This document shows positions 24,512-37,129 of a DNA stretch of 64,000 nucleotides, piece by piece. The notes beneath the pieces are model-generated. The model was not told the DNA's origin and did not search any database. It saw only the letters and a program-made list of their open reading frames with translations. Every line of letters starts with the position of its first letter. The first letter of the stretch is position 1. The DNA is from Liolophura sinensis (Eukaryota > Mollusca > Polyplacophora > Chitonida > Chitonidae): the NCBI RefSeq assembly GCF_032854445.1, contig NC_088302.1, forward strand, positions 17,231,338-17,295,337. Direction: 5' to 3'. The translations under genes and the position numbers were made by a program.

Positions 24512-27500
24512 ATGAACTGTGAAGTTCTTCTCGGTGCAGACAGCTACAGAAAACCAAAGCCCCCCCGAAATATATTAAGAAACCACTATCAATGTCCATC
24601 ACCACCCAAAACAGGACGAACCAAAGAAGCGGAGGATTCACCGTTTCGCTTCATAACAGAATTTGATTTACCAGGACATCCGGAGGAAGATGGAGTCGGT
24701 GGCCACATGCCTAAAAGGAGCGTCTTGCCGGATCACTTGCAGACTGAGGATCCTCCATTCGATGGTAATGTAATATCGTTCTTCTTAATTGGGTTCATCT
24801 TATAAAACGATAACTATATTCTGAATTTTAAAGCTAGAGCTTCATCTTATTTCATGTTTTACCACAAAACCAGATCTTACCATAAAACCAGATCTTACCA
24901 ATAAACCATGTTTTACCATAAAACCAGATCTTACCATTAAACCAGATCTTACTATTAAACCATGTTTTACCATAAAACCAGATCTTACCATAAAACCAGA
25001 TTTTACCATTAAACCATGTTTTGCCACAAAACCACGTTTTACATAAAACCAAGGTTCACCGTAAAACCATGCCTTACCATAAAACGATATCTTACCATTA
25101 AAAAAAGTCTTACCAGTGTCTCTGTATGAAACGATAATTATATTCTGAATTGCAAATCTAGAGCTTTAAGTTGACGCCTGAAACACAGGAGCCTAATATA
25201 GCCTTTCACCATATTCAGGCATTATATATTACTCAAAATGATATTTCTGTGTGTAACAGCAGACGACATTTGGACTCAGTCATGTGACTTGACAACAACA
25301 AGATTTTCCTGCGTCAAACGTTCTCAGATATAGCGGACCTATGGAACTTGCCTTTTTAACATAAGAAAAACCGTATATCTGTACAGTTATAGCAAATCCT
25401 CATGTCTGAATCAAATGAAGGTTTTCAGTTCGTTTCTTGCTCGGGGGTTTAACGTAGCTTTTCGGCGTTATTTCAGCCATTTTGGTATCACATTGTAACT
25501 CGTCCGTTCCTATGACGCCATAGTATGGGGCCAGGATGTGCTTACACCATACCTTTATGCCACGGGCCCAGCCAGGGAAATACCAAGACTGTTGTCTTGT
25601 GCATGACTCGTGGGGTTCCAATTGCCATGTAATCAGACAAGCAAACATATAATTAACATAAATACTAGCATTTAGAAAATTGGTGTATGCCAAAATTATT
25701 TGCCAAGTCTGTGTGCTATTTTAAAAAAATCGAATGACCTAGAGTACGACATTTTCATGAAGCATAATAATAAGTATTCTTAAGTATTCTTATACACTAG
25801 AATAAAGTATTCACATAAGATCTACAATAGCAGGTGTGCAAAACTGTACTACAAATGTACGGATAATCTGTTCTTAGTGAAATTTAAGCAATATGACACA
25901 AAGTGTGCAAATGAGCTTAATTACAGGAACTCATGAAAGGTTTGTTTCGAGCATGAATGATAAAAGAATGGCAGATGAGACTACACCTCATAAAAAATCT
26001 AGTTTGGCCCAGTCATTGCCATTAAGTCAATAATTTCTGTTTAACAGATGACCTTAATGAAGAGACTAAGGAACCAAGGCCATCACCCAGTCAGCTGTGT
26101 TATTCAGCAGCCTGTAAAATGATGAAAGTCACACCGATAAAATATTTCTTTGACGGTCTACGCAAAAATTCCATCATCATGAAAAACCATCTCCTTGGTT
26201 ACTCGGGAGCTAGGACATGCGCAATAGCTTTAACGGTAAGATTGATGACACTGTGGAGTTTGTGGCACTTTCCAGTTCTTGATGACATATGGCTGTAAAA
26301 TCAAAACCTCCAGGGGGCTCTCATTATGTGACTATTGAAGTAATACCTCACTGTAATTATGCTATCAAAACAGATTTTACCTCTATTTATAGTTAACATC
26401 TGTAGATCAAGTTAAACGGTTGTAACTAGCTCTGACCTAGGTTTTAATGGAAAAATATACAATAAAATTAAAAGAATAATTAGTTTTTATTTTACTTTCT
26501 GTTGTATGAAATCAAGCTATTATATTACTTGGTTTATTTTTGTCTGTGTGTCTTTGTTTTCATTGTAGAAAAACTGTAATGTGAGTACTCTGACTCTGGA
26601 AGGGAACAAGATCGGAGGTCGTGGTGCGGCATGTATAGGCCAGACTATAGGGGAAAACTTTTGTATAACAGAACTGGTAAGACAGCTGTGTAAGGAATGA
26701 ACTTCAGCTACATCCTGATTAAAATCAGATCTAACAACCGCTATCTGTACTGACTTGTAGCTCATTAGATCTGAAGCAAGGTCTGCTTGCAACACGTATC
26801 ATGATCCCGCTGGAGATCTAAGGGTGTAAGGTCTTCAGATCTATTTAGCCATAAGTGAGTATATACACAGCGGACTGTGGTGCGGCTTAGGACATCCGTA
26901 TTAAAGAAGAATAATTTTCCTCAGTATCGTATACGTGATTTTGTGATTCCTTCGATGAAATCTGTGCTTTATTACATCAGAAATTGTCTGCTTGCCCTCA
27001 AGGTACAGATCTGTCTTTTACTGGTGCTGATTTAGTTGGTGTTCAAGAGCATCAAGACAGAACTCATAATGAGAAGGATTTGTAGAACCTGATCAATTAT
27101 CTCTCAAACGTCCTAACATAAGGCTACGGTCGAATCAGCCACGTCTGGAAAACAAAATCGCGACTAAGTGTTTCGATAACTTGTGCATGGTAAGCCCTAT
27201 CTTTGTTAATGATATTTATTGGATTTATGTCATTGTGCTTTTTATCCGGTCTAGTTCTTCTCAATGGATTAATGTTATTTACTTGATTTTATTTATTTTT
27301 TGATGGCTGTTTAACGTACTCTTACTCGAGGATATTTCACTTATACGACGGCGCCCAGTGTTACAGTGGAGGAAACCGGACAGAGCGCAGGGGAATTCCA
27401 CGACCATCCATTGCTGGCAGACATTCCCACGTATTTTTCATTGAGGCAAGACGTTACAAATCAGTGTAGGCTTAATTCGATAAGGCTTATCAGAACCAAA

Positions 27501-30500
27501 ATATTTACAATTATGCTGTTTTCCATGTATAGAGTTGATTCCTTCCTAACTTCGTAAACACGACTGTTTCAGTCGCTGGCAGATAATGGCTTATGTTCAC
27601 TTGGGGCTAAATCTATCTGTGAGGCTCTACGTACAAATCGAAGCGTCCGGAAACTGAACTTGGCAGGTCAGTGCTGGAAAAATAAAAATATGCTATTTAT
27701 ACAATATGTAACGTAAGCAGAGTTAATCGCTAAATTTGTGTGTTTCGTTTCTTAAGAAGGTTTTATATTCGTTTCTGCTGGAACATAGTACAACCGATCA
27801 TCGAAAGGAATTGATAACGAAGCAAGAACTGTACATTAAAGGAATGAAATCGAACGAAAAGTTTTAGTGCAGTAACATCAGCTTTTTAATACTAATTACA
27901 AGTCATTATTGAATATTTGAATTCACTTTGTCATTTCAGGGAATGGTTTTAAAGAGAGAGATGCCGTTCACTTCCGGGAACTGCTTGAAGTAAGTGAACG
28001 ATATAAAAATGTGCACGAAATAAAATTCAATTAATCCAAGTTTTGGTATTAAGGCCGATTGAAAGATTAGTGTCTCCCGCCACAAGGTTTAATGAACAGT
28101 TTCAACCAGTCATACCTACTCAGTGGCTAGAGGACAGCAAATGGAGGGTTCAGATTGATTTTCGTCACTCGTGAGCCATACTGTGTAATCCTGTCGGCCT
28201 TTTCACATCAACACTAACTTTAGAAACCGGGAAAAACATATTGTCTCATAACAACACAGAGGCAGAGGACATGTAAGCTACTGAATTTGTATCATTTTCA
28301 AAAGAGAGATTTAGAAGTGGGTGGATCCGTGAAAAGCGCCAGTTAGCACACTTGCGCTGAGGCTTCTCTTGTTGATTACCATGGAAACCGAATGAGGACA
28401 TCTCGCGCGCGAATGGTACCGTCATCGTCCCTTCGCCCCCGCGCTCCGTGGGTCGCAATTTGCGCCGTCCTCGTGCCGTGGGGCCGCCGAGACCGGAAGG
28501 GTGAGGGGACGAGGACGCTCACCATTCGCGTGCGATGCGTCCTTTCTCGTCACCTCGTGTCGCGGCCCGCGGGGCGAGATGTCCTCATCCAGCTTCCATA
28601 TACTACAGTATATTAAACATCACAGTATCGTTTGTGCACAGAATCTGCTAGTTTATTGTTGGAACTGAATTCCTCCAAGATGAATGAGACTACATTTGCG
28701 TTTTTTTTTTTTAGCTTTAAATGGAATGAAAATTTGATAACCTTTATTTAATCGTCCATAATCGTAAGTTATTGTCGTTTTCAATCTAACCATAAACCCG
28801 TGACGTCATATATATCTAGGCACAGGTCTATCATAATGGCAGAAAACAAACCGATTACAAGAATCCCCTTGTAGACACAAACAATATACAGAGGCCTAAG
28901 CATTCTTTTATTTTAATTTTTTTTTAGATAATGTTCTTTTCCTATCCTACAAATCATGTGTCATTAACAGGATTACCTTGAGTTAGTTTTAAACGCCATT
29001 TTGATCGTACCAGAAATTCATCACGATTAACCGTGACTTTTTGAAACAGAAAGAAGTAGTTTCTGAAAAATGAAAGGTTGATATGTATTATAAAATAAAG
29101 ATTGGTATTTCTCTACTAAATGTCTCCTTTCATTTCACCACAGGAGAATAACGTTCTAATAGAGCTGAACATCAGTCATAACGAGTTCCGAGAAGTAGGC
29201 GGAGAAACACTGGCGGAAGGACTGTGTAAGTTAAAATGTGAAAATATGACAGAAACGCTGCGGAAGGAGAAGTTAAAGCATGAAATTAGAATACAAATAC
29301 TACCGGAAAAATTATGTAAGTTACGGTGGAAAAGTGGAAGAGAGCCGCTGGTGGAAGGATTATGGAAGTCAAAGTAATAAAAGTGGGAGGGAGACACTGA
29401 TTATGTAAGTTAAAGTTCTAAAGATTGAAGAGAATCGCTGACGAAGGGATTATGTGATTTAAAGTGTAAACGTAAGGTGTAAAAGTAGAAGAGAGACGCT
29501 TAAGGAAGGAGTATGTAATTTAAAGTGTACGAGTCGGAGAGAGACGTAAAAGTGGGAGGATTATGTAAGTTAAAGTGTAAAAGTAGGGGAGAGAGCCGCT
29601 GCTGAGGGATTATGTAAGTTAAAGTTTAAAAGTGGAGGAGAGACACTGTTGTAGGATTATGTAAGCTAATGTGTAAAAGTAAGAAAGAGGCTCTTTGCGG
29701 AAGAACACCATCGGAAGGAGAAACGTAGTTCAGGTATGAAATAGGAGAGGGACTCTGGTGGTAGCTAAAAGTTACCCTTAGAGCAACAAACACGGAACAT
29801 TTCTTTTTGGTTAGTATTTCACGCCGTGCTTAAGAGTTTTGCACTTATACTTTAGAGGTGAGGTGCTTGGGTGGATGAAACTTTCCTTCCCTGACCAGAC
29901 ACCAAAAACCTTGTCACAATGTTTAGTTTTCGGTAATGGAAGTTGAAATTTTGACACATTTGTCTTAAGGTAGCATTGATGAGGTGATCAAAATGTTAAT
30001 TTACAGGATTCAAAAATAATCTCTAAAATCATATTTCAAATTTTTAACTTAAGTCACAAACCGGCTTTTTGGAATCGGCCCCTGATGCATGTAAACCTCT
30101 TAGCGTCATACTGTGACGAAGCAATCGTAACTCGTGCCTAGCGCAAAGTCCATAACAACACATAAAAGTATTAGTTTTTCCTGAATGACCCCTTTGGGGC
30201 CTCCGTGGCCAAGGGGTTTAGCAATGACCCAGGAGCCTTTCACCAATGCGATCGCTGTGAATTTACCTCCAGCTTATTCTGGCCTCATCTTTAACCATAC
30301 GTGGGAAGGTCTTACAGCAACCTGTGGATGGTAGTTCATCGGGCTCTGCCCGGTTTCCTGCCACCATAATGCTGACCGGCATCGTGTAAGCGAAAACTCT
30401 TGAGTACAGCATAAAACACTAATCAAATAAATCAAATAAATGACTGACGCGTATTGCTTTTCCGGTGACAGGTTACAACGACAGCTTACAAAGCCTGAAC

Positions 30501-33500
30501 CTTAGCTGGAATCACTTACGACTGAAAGGGGCCATCGCAATTGGGAATAGCTTACAGTAGAGATATGCGACCATCATGATATGATTAATTTTCCTTAAAA
30601 ATAAAAAAATTGATTATGAAATTTCCGTCAAACAAAAATTACTGGAATACGAGAGCTGCTTTAGTGAAGTGGATGTCTTAAATTTTTAAATTATGAAACC
30701 TTACTGAAAGTCAGTTTCTCTTTGGTACGTTTTACTAAGAGGAGACTGTATTCTAATTTTTGTAGTTATTTATTTATTTGATTGGTGTTTTACGCCGTAC
30801 TCAAGAATATTTCACTTATACGACGGCGGCCAGAATTATGGTGGGTGGAAACCGGGCACAGCCCGGGGGAAACCCACGACCATCCGCAGGTTGCTGGAAG
30901 ACCTTAATTTTTTGTAGTTAAGGTTAAGTGTGATCACCTTTTTGTGACAATTCCATTCTTCAGGAAAACAACGGTCTAGAAAATCTCAATCTGGCATGGA
31001 ACGGTTTCCACATTGAAGGCTCCACAGCCTTGGGACATTCCCTGTGTTGTAATAAAACCCTGAAGGAGCTCGATTTGACGTGTAATCGGATTTATGAGTA
31101 CTGTTTACCTCCCCTTGTAGACGCCTTGGAGAAAAACAACACCTTGGAGGTTTTAAGGGTGAGACATAAGTGTACTAGATACTGTGTCACAGCATACTTG
31201 ACATGCTTGATTGAAATTCTTTTTGAAGCAGCTTGTGCGAATCAGTTCATTTTGACGTTTGGCGGTATATGTAAGCTTCAGAGTTGTATTTGTCTCAATT
31301 TGTGTTCCATACTGAATACGCTCAGCTCAAAACGTGATATTCTTTTACCTGTTAACCATCTGAATTTACTACGTTGTTATTATTGTTTCACAGCTGGGGT
31401 ACAACTCTCTGGGAATGGACGGGTCTATGTCTATTATACAAGTTATAGAGTCCGGTTCCTCTATTATAAACGACCTTGACCTCGGTGTAAGTAAATCAAC
31501 TTATATTCTTTATTACTTTTGGTGTCTTCATCTGATCTTTGAGGTGCATGACACTTTCCCGAAAGCGACAGCTTCCACCATAACGTCTGGTTTGAATTTG
31601 CTTTACAGTTGCTTTTTACAGTTTTAACTTCGTGGGAGCACTGACTGGCTCAGTTGTATAAAGCATCTTTCTCACCGGAGCTTATCGACCATTGACCAGT
31701 GAAATCTCAGGCTCGAATCCACCCCTGGCGGTTATTTACTCCACCCATAAATCTTGTTGTCGTTTATATATGTGAAACTTCTAATTAGCATAACTCCATG
31801 TACCTATACACGATATGTCGTATGCCTTATAGCAATAATTGTTCTTAGGTTTAACGTTTAATTAGTTTTATCTTCTCTGAGGAAACCATTACATTACTTT
31901 TTTTACGGCATCCTGAAAGAGAAACGTGCATTTTTTGTACAGTCCGTACATAGAATTAATCACTTGTAAGCTAAGTTTATTGTAACTGTCACGGTAACAT
32001 ATTTCTTCAGCATACGTAACCATAGTGGTTACAGTTAACTTAGCCCTGAATCGCCTTGTGGGAAAAATTCAGCCTGTTCCCGTCACGTGACAGTAAATTA
32101 CAACAGAAGGATTTTCATTCACCAGATGCAGTGTGTCTCGACGGAGTTCGTGGACTCGGAGAAGAGGATAGCCATTCGCAGACCGTTCAGAACCACCCAC
32201 GGGGTTGTGCTTAGCCCCACAGCCACGTATGACGGAGAGAATCAGAGAGATTCCCGCTTGTTTGAGGGGGACAATCCCATGTTGGTACTCATGGAGTTCA
32301 TGAGGCTCCAAAACCTGAGACTGGTAGATCTGTTCTCGACTTTGGACAAAAATAGCGACCATCAAATCACCCACGACGAGATTAGAGCAAAACTTCAGGT
32401 AAAACTAGAATGCATCCCAAAAGGGGCAAGCACCGTTATAGCTATACAAGTTCCCGCACTACAGCCAAAGGGGCAATACTCTGCATTTTTCTCTATTATC
32501 AATTAATGGGGAAGAATCGTTTGAAACAAATCCTGTATCCGGGTTTTGATGGGGATGACCCACCAAAATTTTAATGCATTAACCCTAAGCCTAAGGATAG
32601 CATGTGCACAAAATTTTATCCAAATTGCAGCAAAACTGTTTCTGTAAAGTTTCTGAGAGAGAGAAATAGGCAATTTTGTATTTACGTCGGTTTATTATCT
32701 ACTGATGAAAACTGTTCTCCATACAGGAGCTCAGTTATGTGGAAATCCTCAGAAAAACCGTTACTGCAGTGAAATAACATTAAGTAAAGTGTGAAACAAG
32801 TATAGATAACATATCTGTTTTATTAATTTATTGAGCCAGGGTAATCCAGGTGTCTAATGTAGCAATACTCTGAAGAACCTTGCGATATTTCCATGTCATT
32901 GTTTGTTAAATGTGATGAAAACGCAGCACTTTGAGTAATTCAAGCCAAGAGAGTTGCTACTGTCTAAACATTTACATTAACGTTGAGAATAAAACTCTGA
33001 CTGTGGTAAATCAACAAAATGCTTGATTTCTGCGTTTACTTATGGGTATTTGCCAACTACCTGTAGTGTTTTTCTATTGCGACATTTGGTTTAACAGCGA
33101 TGTAACCAAGCAAGTAAATAAGAAATCTCTGATCTTGTTTTCCCACAGTCGACCAGTGTACCGCTGTCCGATACGGCCATCGAACGGTTGATAGTTAGGC
33201 TTGATACAGACAATTCGGGAACAATAGATTTTGGGTAAGTTGTGTACCCGCAAATGCATCACACGTGGGAAGAATCGTTGTAAGATGCTCAAGGTCCAAG
33301 GTTCGGACGCTCCAATTTGTTCCATCCTATGGCGTTAAACAACAATTAAAGAAATAAAATAAAATAAATAAATAAAATAAATAAATATATAAACCAATAT
33401 GAAATATGTAAATGGGCCGTGTGGAAATTCCTTTATGTATGTTAATGGAAGAGATAGGAATGATTGCCAGTGCACAAGTATCGAAATTTTCCTTTATATA

Positions 33501-34118
33501 TGACGGTTCCTGTGCGAGACCAATCTTATACACAAACTTCTACACTAACTAAGAATTATCATAGAATCGACCGGGACAACAAACCAAAAATGGAATACAG
33601 CTGATATGCACAAACTGTCAGAACAAATATAGAAAATAGCTACACTTTGACTGGTTCTAAAATTGTCAACAGTGTATTCTGTCTTTGTTATGAGGCTATT
33701 AGCTTTCAAAAACAGGAGGAGTTTGTAGCGGTTACTTTTTCTGTGGGTTCGTCGGTTCGCTCCAGCCAAGGCTCCCTATACTTGCGATAAAAACTAAAAT
33801 GAAATTCAAATTTGTTGTTCTACTTTTCACAGAGAACTGTTTGCCGGACAAAAAGAGCATAAGATAATGGTCCAGAAACTTTTGTCCAGAGCGGAGGGAA
33901 CCTGGGAGGACACGACTATCGGTAAAATTAGCATAAAACTGCAACATGTGATGGACAAACAGCTGATCATGCGCAGTAAGGAAAGGGCTGCCGCGGAGCG
34001 TTATCAGCGGGAGGATGAAGAGAGGAGGCTAAGACTAAAGCGGCGCCAAGACGAAATAGAGCGTGTCAAACGAGAAGCCGCGCAACAACAGCTTCTCATG
34101 AAAGAGGCACAACATTAA
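24512..34118 (+). CDS. Gene B: LRR plus EF-hand protein, LRRC74-like (12 exons; exon 7 donor defective)
   Basis: Exons: 24512-24764, 26048-26235, 26569-26676, 27573-27666, 27940-27989, 29144-29225, 30472-30557, 30964-31158, 31394-31486, 32126-32398, 33149-33234, 33833-34118. Exon lengths 108, 94, 50, 82, 86, 195 and 86 and the intron phases equal those of genes A and C, so the three are paralogues. The product would be 597 residues: a variable head, RI-type LRRs (about 100-383; for example SLNLSWNHLRLKG, NLNLAWNGFHIEG), EF-hand loops DKNSDHQITHDE (457-468, position 6 not Gly) and DTDNSGTIDFGE (493-504, canonical), and a tail rich in Glu, Arg and Lys that should form a coiled coil from about residue 540. 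The start at 24512 has an in-frame stop 18 bases upstream, but a 'ccag' just before it could also be an acceptor. Exon 7 ends CAG followed by TAGAGA, with no GT in the needed phase, so the gene is either damaged or has a lost base. A donor-copy array fills the start of intron 6. Confidence 0.82.
24845..25110. repeat. 18-bp minisatellite, patch 4, in gene B intron 1
   Basis: About 14 units of the same 'accataaaaccagatctt' / 'accataaaccatgtttt' type as near 22 kb. Similar direct sequences flank the patch (about 24,805-24,843 and 25,129-25,170; shared 'tatattctgaatt' and 'ctagagctt'), so the block looks inserted or copied as a unit. Confidence 0.85.
27288..27435 (-). mobile_element. SINE of the main family in gene B intron 3
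   Basis: 'tatacgacggcgcccagtg' and 'ccacgaccatccattgctgg' in reverse orientation; partial. Confidence 0.7.
28392..28588. mobile_element. GC-rich foldback element in gene B intron 5
   Basis: Perfect 15-bp inverted ends atgaggacatctcgc (28392-28406) and gcgagatgtcctcat (28574-28588) enclose about 165 bp of very GC-rich sequence. This has further inverted pairs, such as gcgaatggta near 28,411 against accattcgc near 28,521. Base composition is far above the AT-rich surroundings. A foldback or MITE insertion is my reading; a CpG-island promoter is the alternative. Confidence 0.6.
29226..29760 (+). repeat. About 50-bp minisatellite copied from the gene B exon 6 / intron 6 junction
   Basis: Exon 6 ends GGAGAAACACTGGCGGAAGG plus ACTGT and then GTAAGTTAAA. 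Downstream, variants of 'gagacgctg..gaaggattat/gtaagttaaagtg' recur with GT at 29316, 29405, 29454, 29515, 29565, 29614 and 29661. Most retain GTAAGTTA; the copy at 29454 reads GTGATT. Spacing is 47-61 bp after two longer steps of about 90. Confidence 0.82.
30197..30440 (+). mobile_element. SINE of the main family just upstream of gene B exon 7
   Basis: Full head ('ggcctccgtggccaagggg') to 'aaaacactaatcaaataaat'. It ends about 30 bp before exon 7, close to its acceptor. Confidence 0.85.
30764..30905 (-). mobile_element. SINE of the main family downstream of gene B exon 7, inverted
   Basis: 'tatttatttgattggtgttt' to 'catccgcaggttgctgg'. With the copy at 30,197 it forms an inverted pair around exon 7. 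Confidence 0.83.
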
Positions 34119-34299
34119 CAAGACGAGAAAAAAAAAACTGTTCTAACAGAATCACCCCGGTGCAACAACAACATGCCATAATTTTATATCCAATCGGTCC
34201 ATATCATACATGTATGCAGGTCTCAGGTGGCAAAGAAAATAGAAAAATTCACTGGCTCAGGATGTAGCGCACATAATTAGGTTAAGATTTTCCAACGTT

Positions 34300-34680
34300 T
34301 TCAGTCGTGGGTTTCCCCTAGGCCCTGCTGTTATGGACTGTGTCTCGTGTTGTTACGGGTAGTGTCGCGTTACGTTACGGGTTCATCTCGTCGCGCTATG
34401 GATTGTGTCTCGTGTTGTTATCGATTGCGTTACGTGACGTTATGAGTTGTGTCTCGTGACGGTATGGGTTGTGTCTCGTGACGGTAATGGTTGTACGTCG
34501 TGTTGTTATCGGTTTTCTCATACAGCTAAAGGTTGCGTTTGCCACCCTTTTGAGATTTGTCTCCTTACGTTGTTTTGTGTCTCGTGACGTTATTGGTTGT
34601 GTCTCGTGACGATATGTGTTGTCTCGTGCCGCTATTGGTTGTGTCTCGCTCCATCAAGGATTGTGTTTGAATGGACGTGC
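34300..34680. repeat. About 20-22 bp minisatellite downstream of gene B
   Basis: Irregular tandem copies of 'gttgtgtctcgtgacgttat' with variants 'gtgtctcgtgttgttacggg' over some 350 bp, starting about 180 bp after the gene B stop codon. Confidence 0.75.
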
Positions 34681-35069
34681 TATAGAAACCATGACAATGT
34701 CAAAGTGGAGCCTGTTTAATTCATAAAATTAACATGAACATATTTAGCAGCGCCATACTTACAATATTCCGCTTACGATGGCAATAGAGTTATGGAATCT
34801 AACAATAAGCCTACGATATGGTTAAGATCATTATGTTTTGTATTCATCAAACGAAATCTATTCCTTCATATTACTGTAAAGTAAGTAAATCATTTGTCAT
34901 GAAGTCATTTAACACAAATTTGTACCATGATGCCAATTTTTCTGGAATGTGGTATTGATAAAATTTAGCCCATTAAAACCAATTATTTTCTTTGCAATAT
35001 AGGTGTGTATTTTTTTTACAGTGAATGAGTGGGATCGTTTTTGTTTTGTTTTGGTATATGTGCTAGAGG

Positions 35070-35232
35070 TTTGCATTTATTTATTAATTTGACTGGTCTT
35101 CTACGCCATACTCGAGGATACTCCGGGGATGAAGCCAGCATGAGCTGGACTTGAACTCACAGCGACTGCATTGGTGGGAGGCACCTGGGTCATTGTGCTA
35201 CGAGGGCGCGTTAATTACCTCTGCCACGGAGG
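35070..35232 (-). mobile_element. SINE of the main family, internally deleted
   Basis: The tail 'ttattaatttgactggtctt' is joined directly to the head 'catgagctggacttgaactc' through 'gccacggaggtcc'. Confidence 0.75.
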
Positions 35233-35522
35233 TCCCACGGGAGTTTAGCTGTGGTCCGAAGATCGTGACAAATTCCTCGGGATATTTTCTCGGTATGGAA
35301 CGTTAAACAAAATAAATTTGTTAGAGCCGCTCTAAACATTCCCTGGCAGAGTACAGTTGCGTATCTGATTTCCTCTACTTTATCAACAATCACAAAACTG
35401 GACAATGTATATAAATGCCGGACATATTTTGCAGCGCTGGTACCTAACTTTCTTACTCAAAAACATTGACAAAGTGACCAATAAATTCAGATGGATGTTT
35501 TAGAACAAGATATCACTCATTA

Positions 35523-35765
35523 AGGTCTCCGTGGCCGAGGTGGTTAGTGTGCCAGCGGCCCAATGACCCACGAGCATGCGGTCGCTGTGAGTTCAGGTCC
35601 AGATCGTACTGGCTACCTCTCCGGCCGTAGGATGTCTTCCAGCCACCTGCGGATGGTCGTGGGTTTTTCCCCGGGCACAGCCCTGTTTCCTCCCACCATA
35701 ATGCGGGCCGCTGTCGTATAAGTCAAATATTCCTGAGCACGGCGTAAAGCGGCAATCAAATGAAC
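35523..35765 (+). mobile_element. SINE of the main family, near full length
   Basis: 'ggtctccgtggccgaggtgg' to 'cggcgtaaagcggcaatcaa'. It lies 290 bp from the reverse copy at 35,070. Confidence 0.82.
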
Positions 35766-35769
35766 AAAA

Positions 35770-37125
35770 TCCCTTATTAACCTTTAGAGCTGTTTATTAT
35801 CTACTTTATTTCATCAGCATACTTTTCTAATATAATACACTAGAAAACATAAACGCTAGAGCATTCTTTTCTATATAATGGAATACTGAATTATCCCGCG
35901 CACGGATGGCCAAGTTCAGTTGATCATTCATCTTTATTTTGTAATTCATGCATTTACCACGCTACCAATTTCCCCATAATTCGTCAACGCATACAAACGC
36001 AGGGATGGACATATACTATTCAGCTTAGTCCGAATAATTTCTAGTGAGAAAAGTTTGCTTATATGACGGAGAACGATTCAGTCTTTTCAACTATAGTTCT
36101 AAGCAAATGAGGTCTCGGGTTCGAATCTACCTCTCGTTGGTCTTGGGGGTGGTTTTGGGGTTTCTCAGGTACTACGGCGAAAAAAAAAAAGCAAAAAAGG
36201 CAATCATTAGACGGATAAGAAAACTATACAGTGAACTTAGGCTTAGAGGCACTTCGCCATCTTACCTGTCAGCTGGTTATTGATATCCTGTCTGGGCGTC
36301 AGGTTGGGTGCCTCAGGTGAAATTGAATTTTTATTATTAATGTGGGCTTAATTACACCTGTGCTATGATTGACGGACAAGTATATAACACAAGCAAGGTT
36401 AATCAATACACTGACTCTTGCCTGCTGAGAACGTTCCTGCTACTCACTTTCCTCTGATACTATATAGCTTGCAGAAAGCCCAGCTAAAGCAATAATTGTA
36501 CATTGTGACCAATGCTCTTGCCCGATGCTAGAGATTTTCGTTGAATAACTGAACAAGACTCACGTATATTGTTGGAAACAGTTGCAGATCGCCTGGTTTT
36601 TTCTGGACAATTGCGTGGCACACATTTAGGCTCTAAACTGATTTTCATGCTTTTCGACAATTCAGACACGCGCACCCGTACAGCAAATAGCTAACAGTTC
36701 TTTGGGGCACTTCTTGTATTGGTAAGTTTTTACTGCTGATCTGAATACTGGACACATTGGTGTTCATTTCACGTATACATGACGATTTGGTACGAAAACA
36801 GCCTGGGCAAATAGCTCAGTTTAAGCTGGAGATAAATTGTTTGAGGCTGTTACAACCCTCCTGTGGATTCCTCAAAAGAGACCGGATTCTGCATAAGTTG
36901 TCAGCATCAGGATGAACAGCACCACAGACATCTCCGAAAAGGTAAGCTATACCAGACATTTGTCAAGCCAGGACAATTTTCATTGAAACAGGCATTGAAA
37001 CATGGAACATTTGGAAGCATTGGAAAGAGGAATATTATTCTTCTTTAATAATACTTGTAATAACACTTTTGATAGTCATTAGTCATTATTCAATACCAGT
37101 GTAATTTGTCCCATCAAATCAGCCT
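35770..37125. other. No gene recognised (gene B to array spacer)
   Basis: Unique-looking AT-rich sequence. Open frames up to 79 codons carry no recognisable domain. Confidence 0.4.
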
Positions 37126-37129
37126 TGGC

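Noticed and set aside
28392-28616. Short Arg-rich open frame in the GC-rich block
   Set aside because: High GC depletes stop codons; the block is an inverted-repeat structure within an intron.
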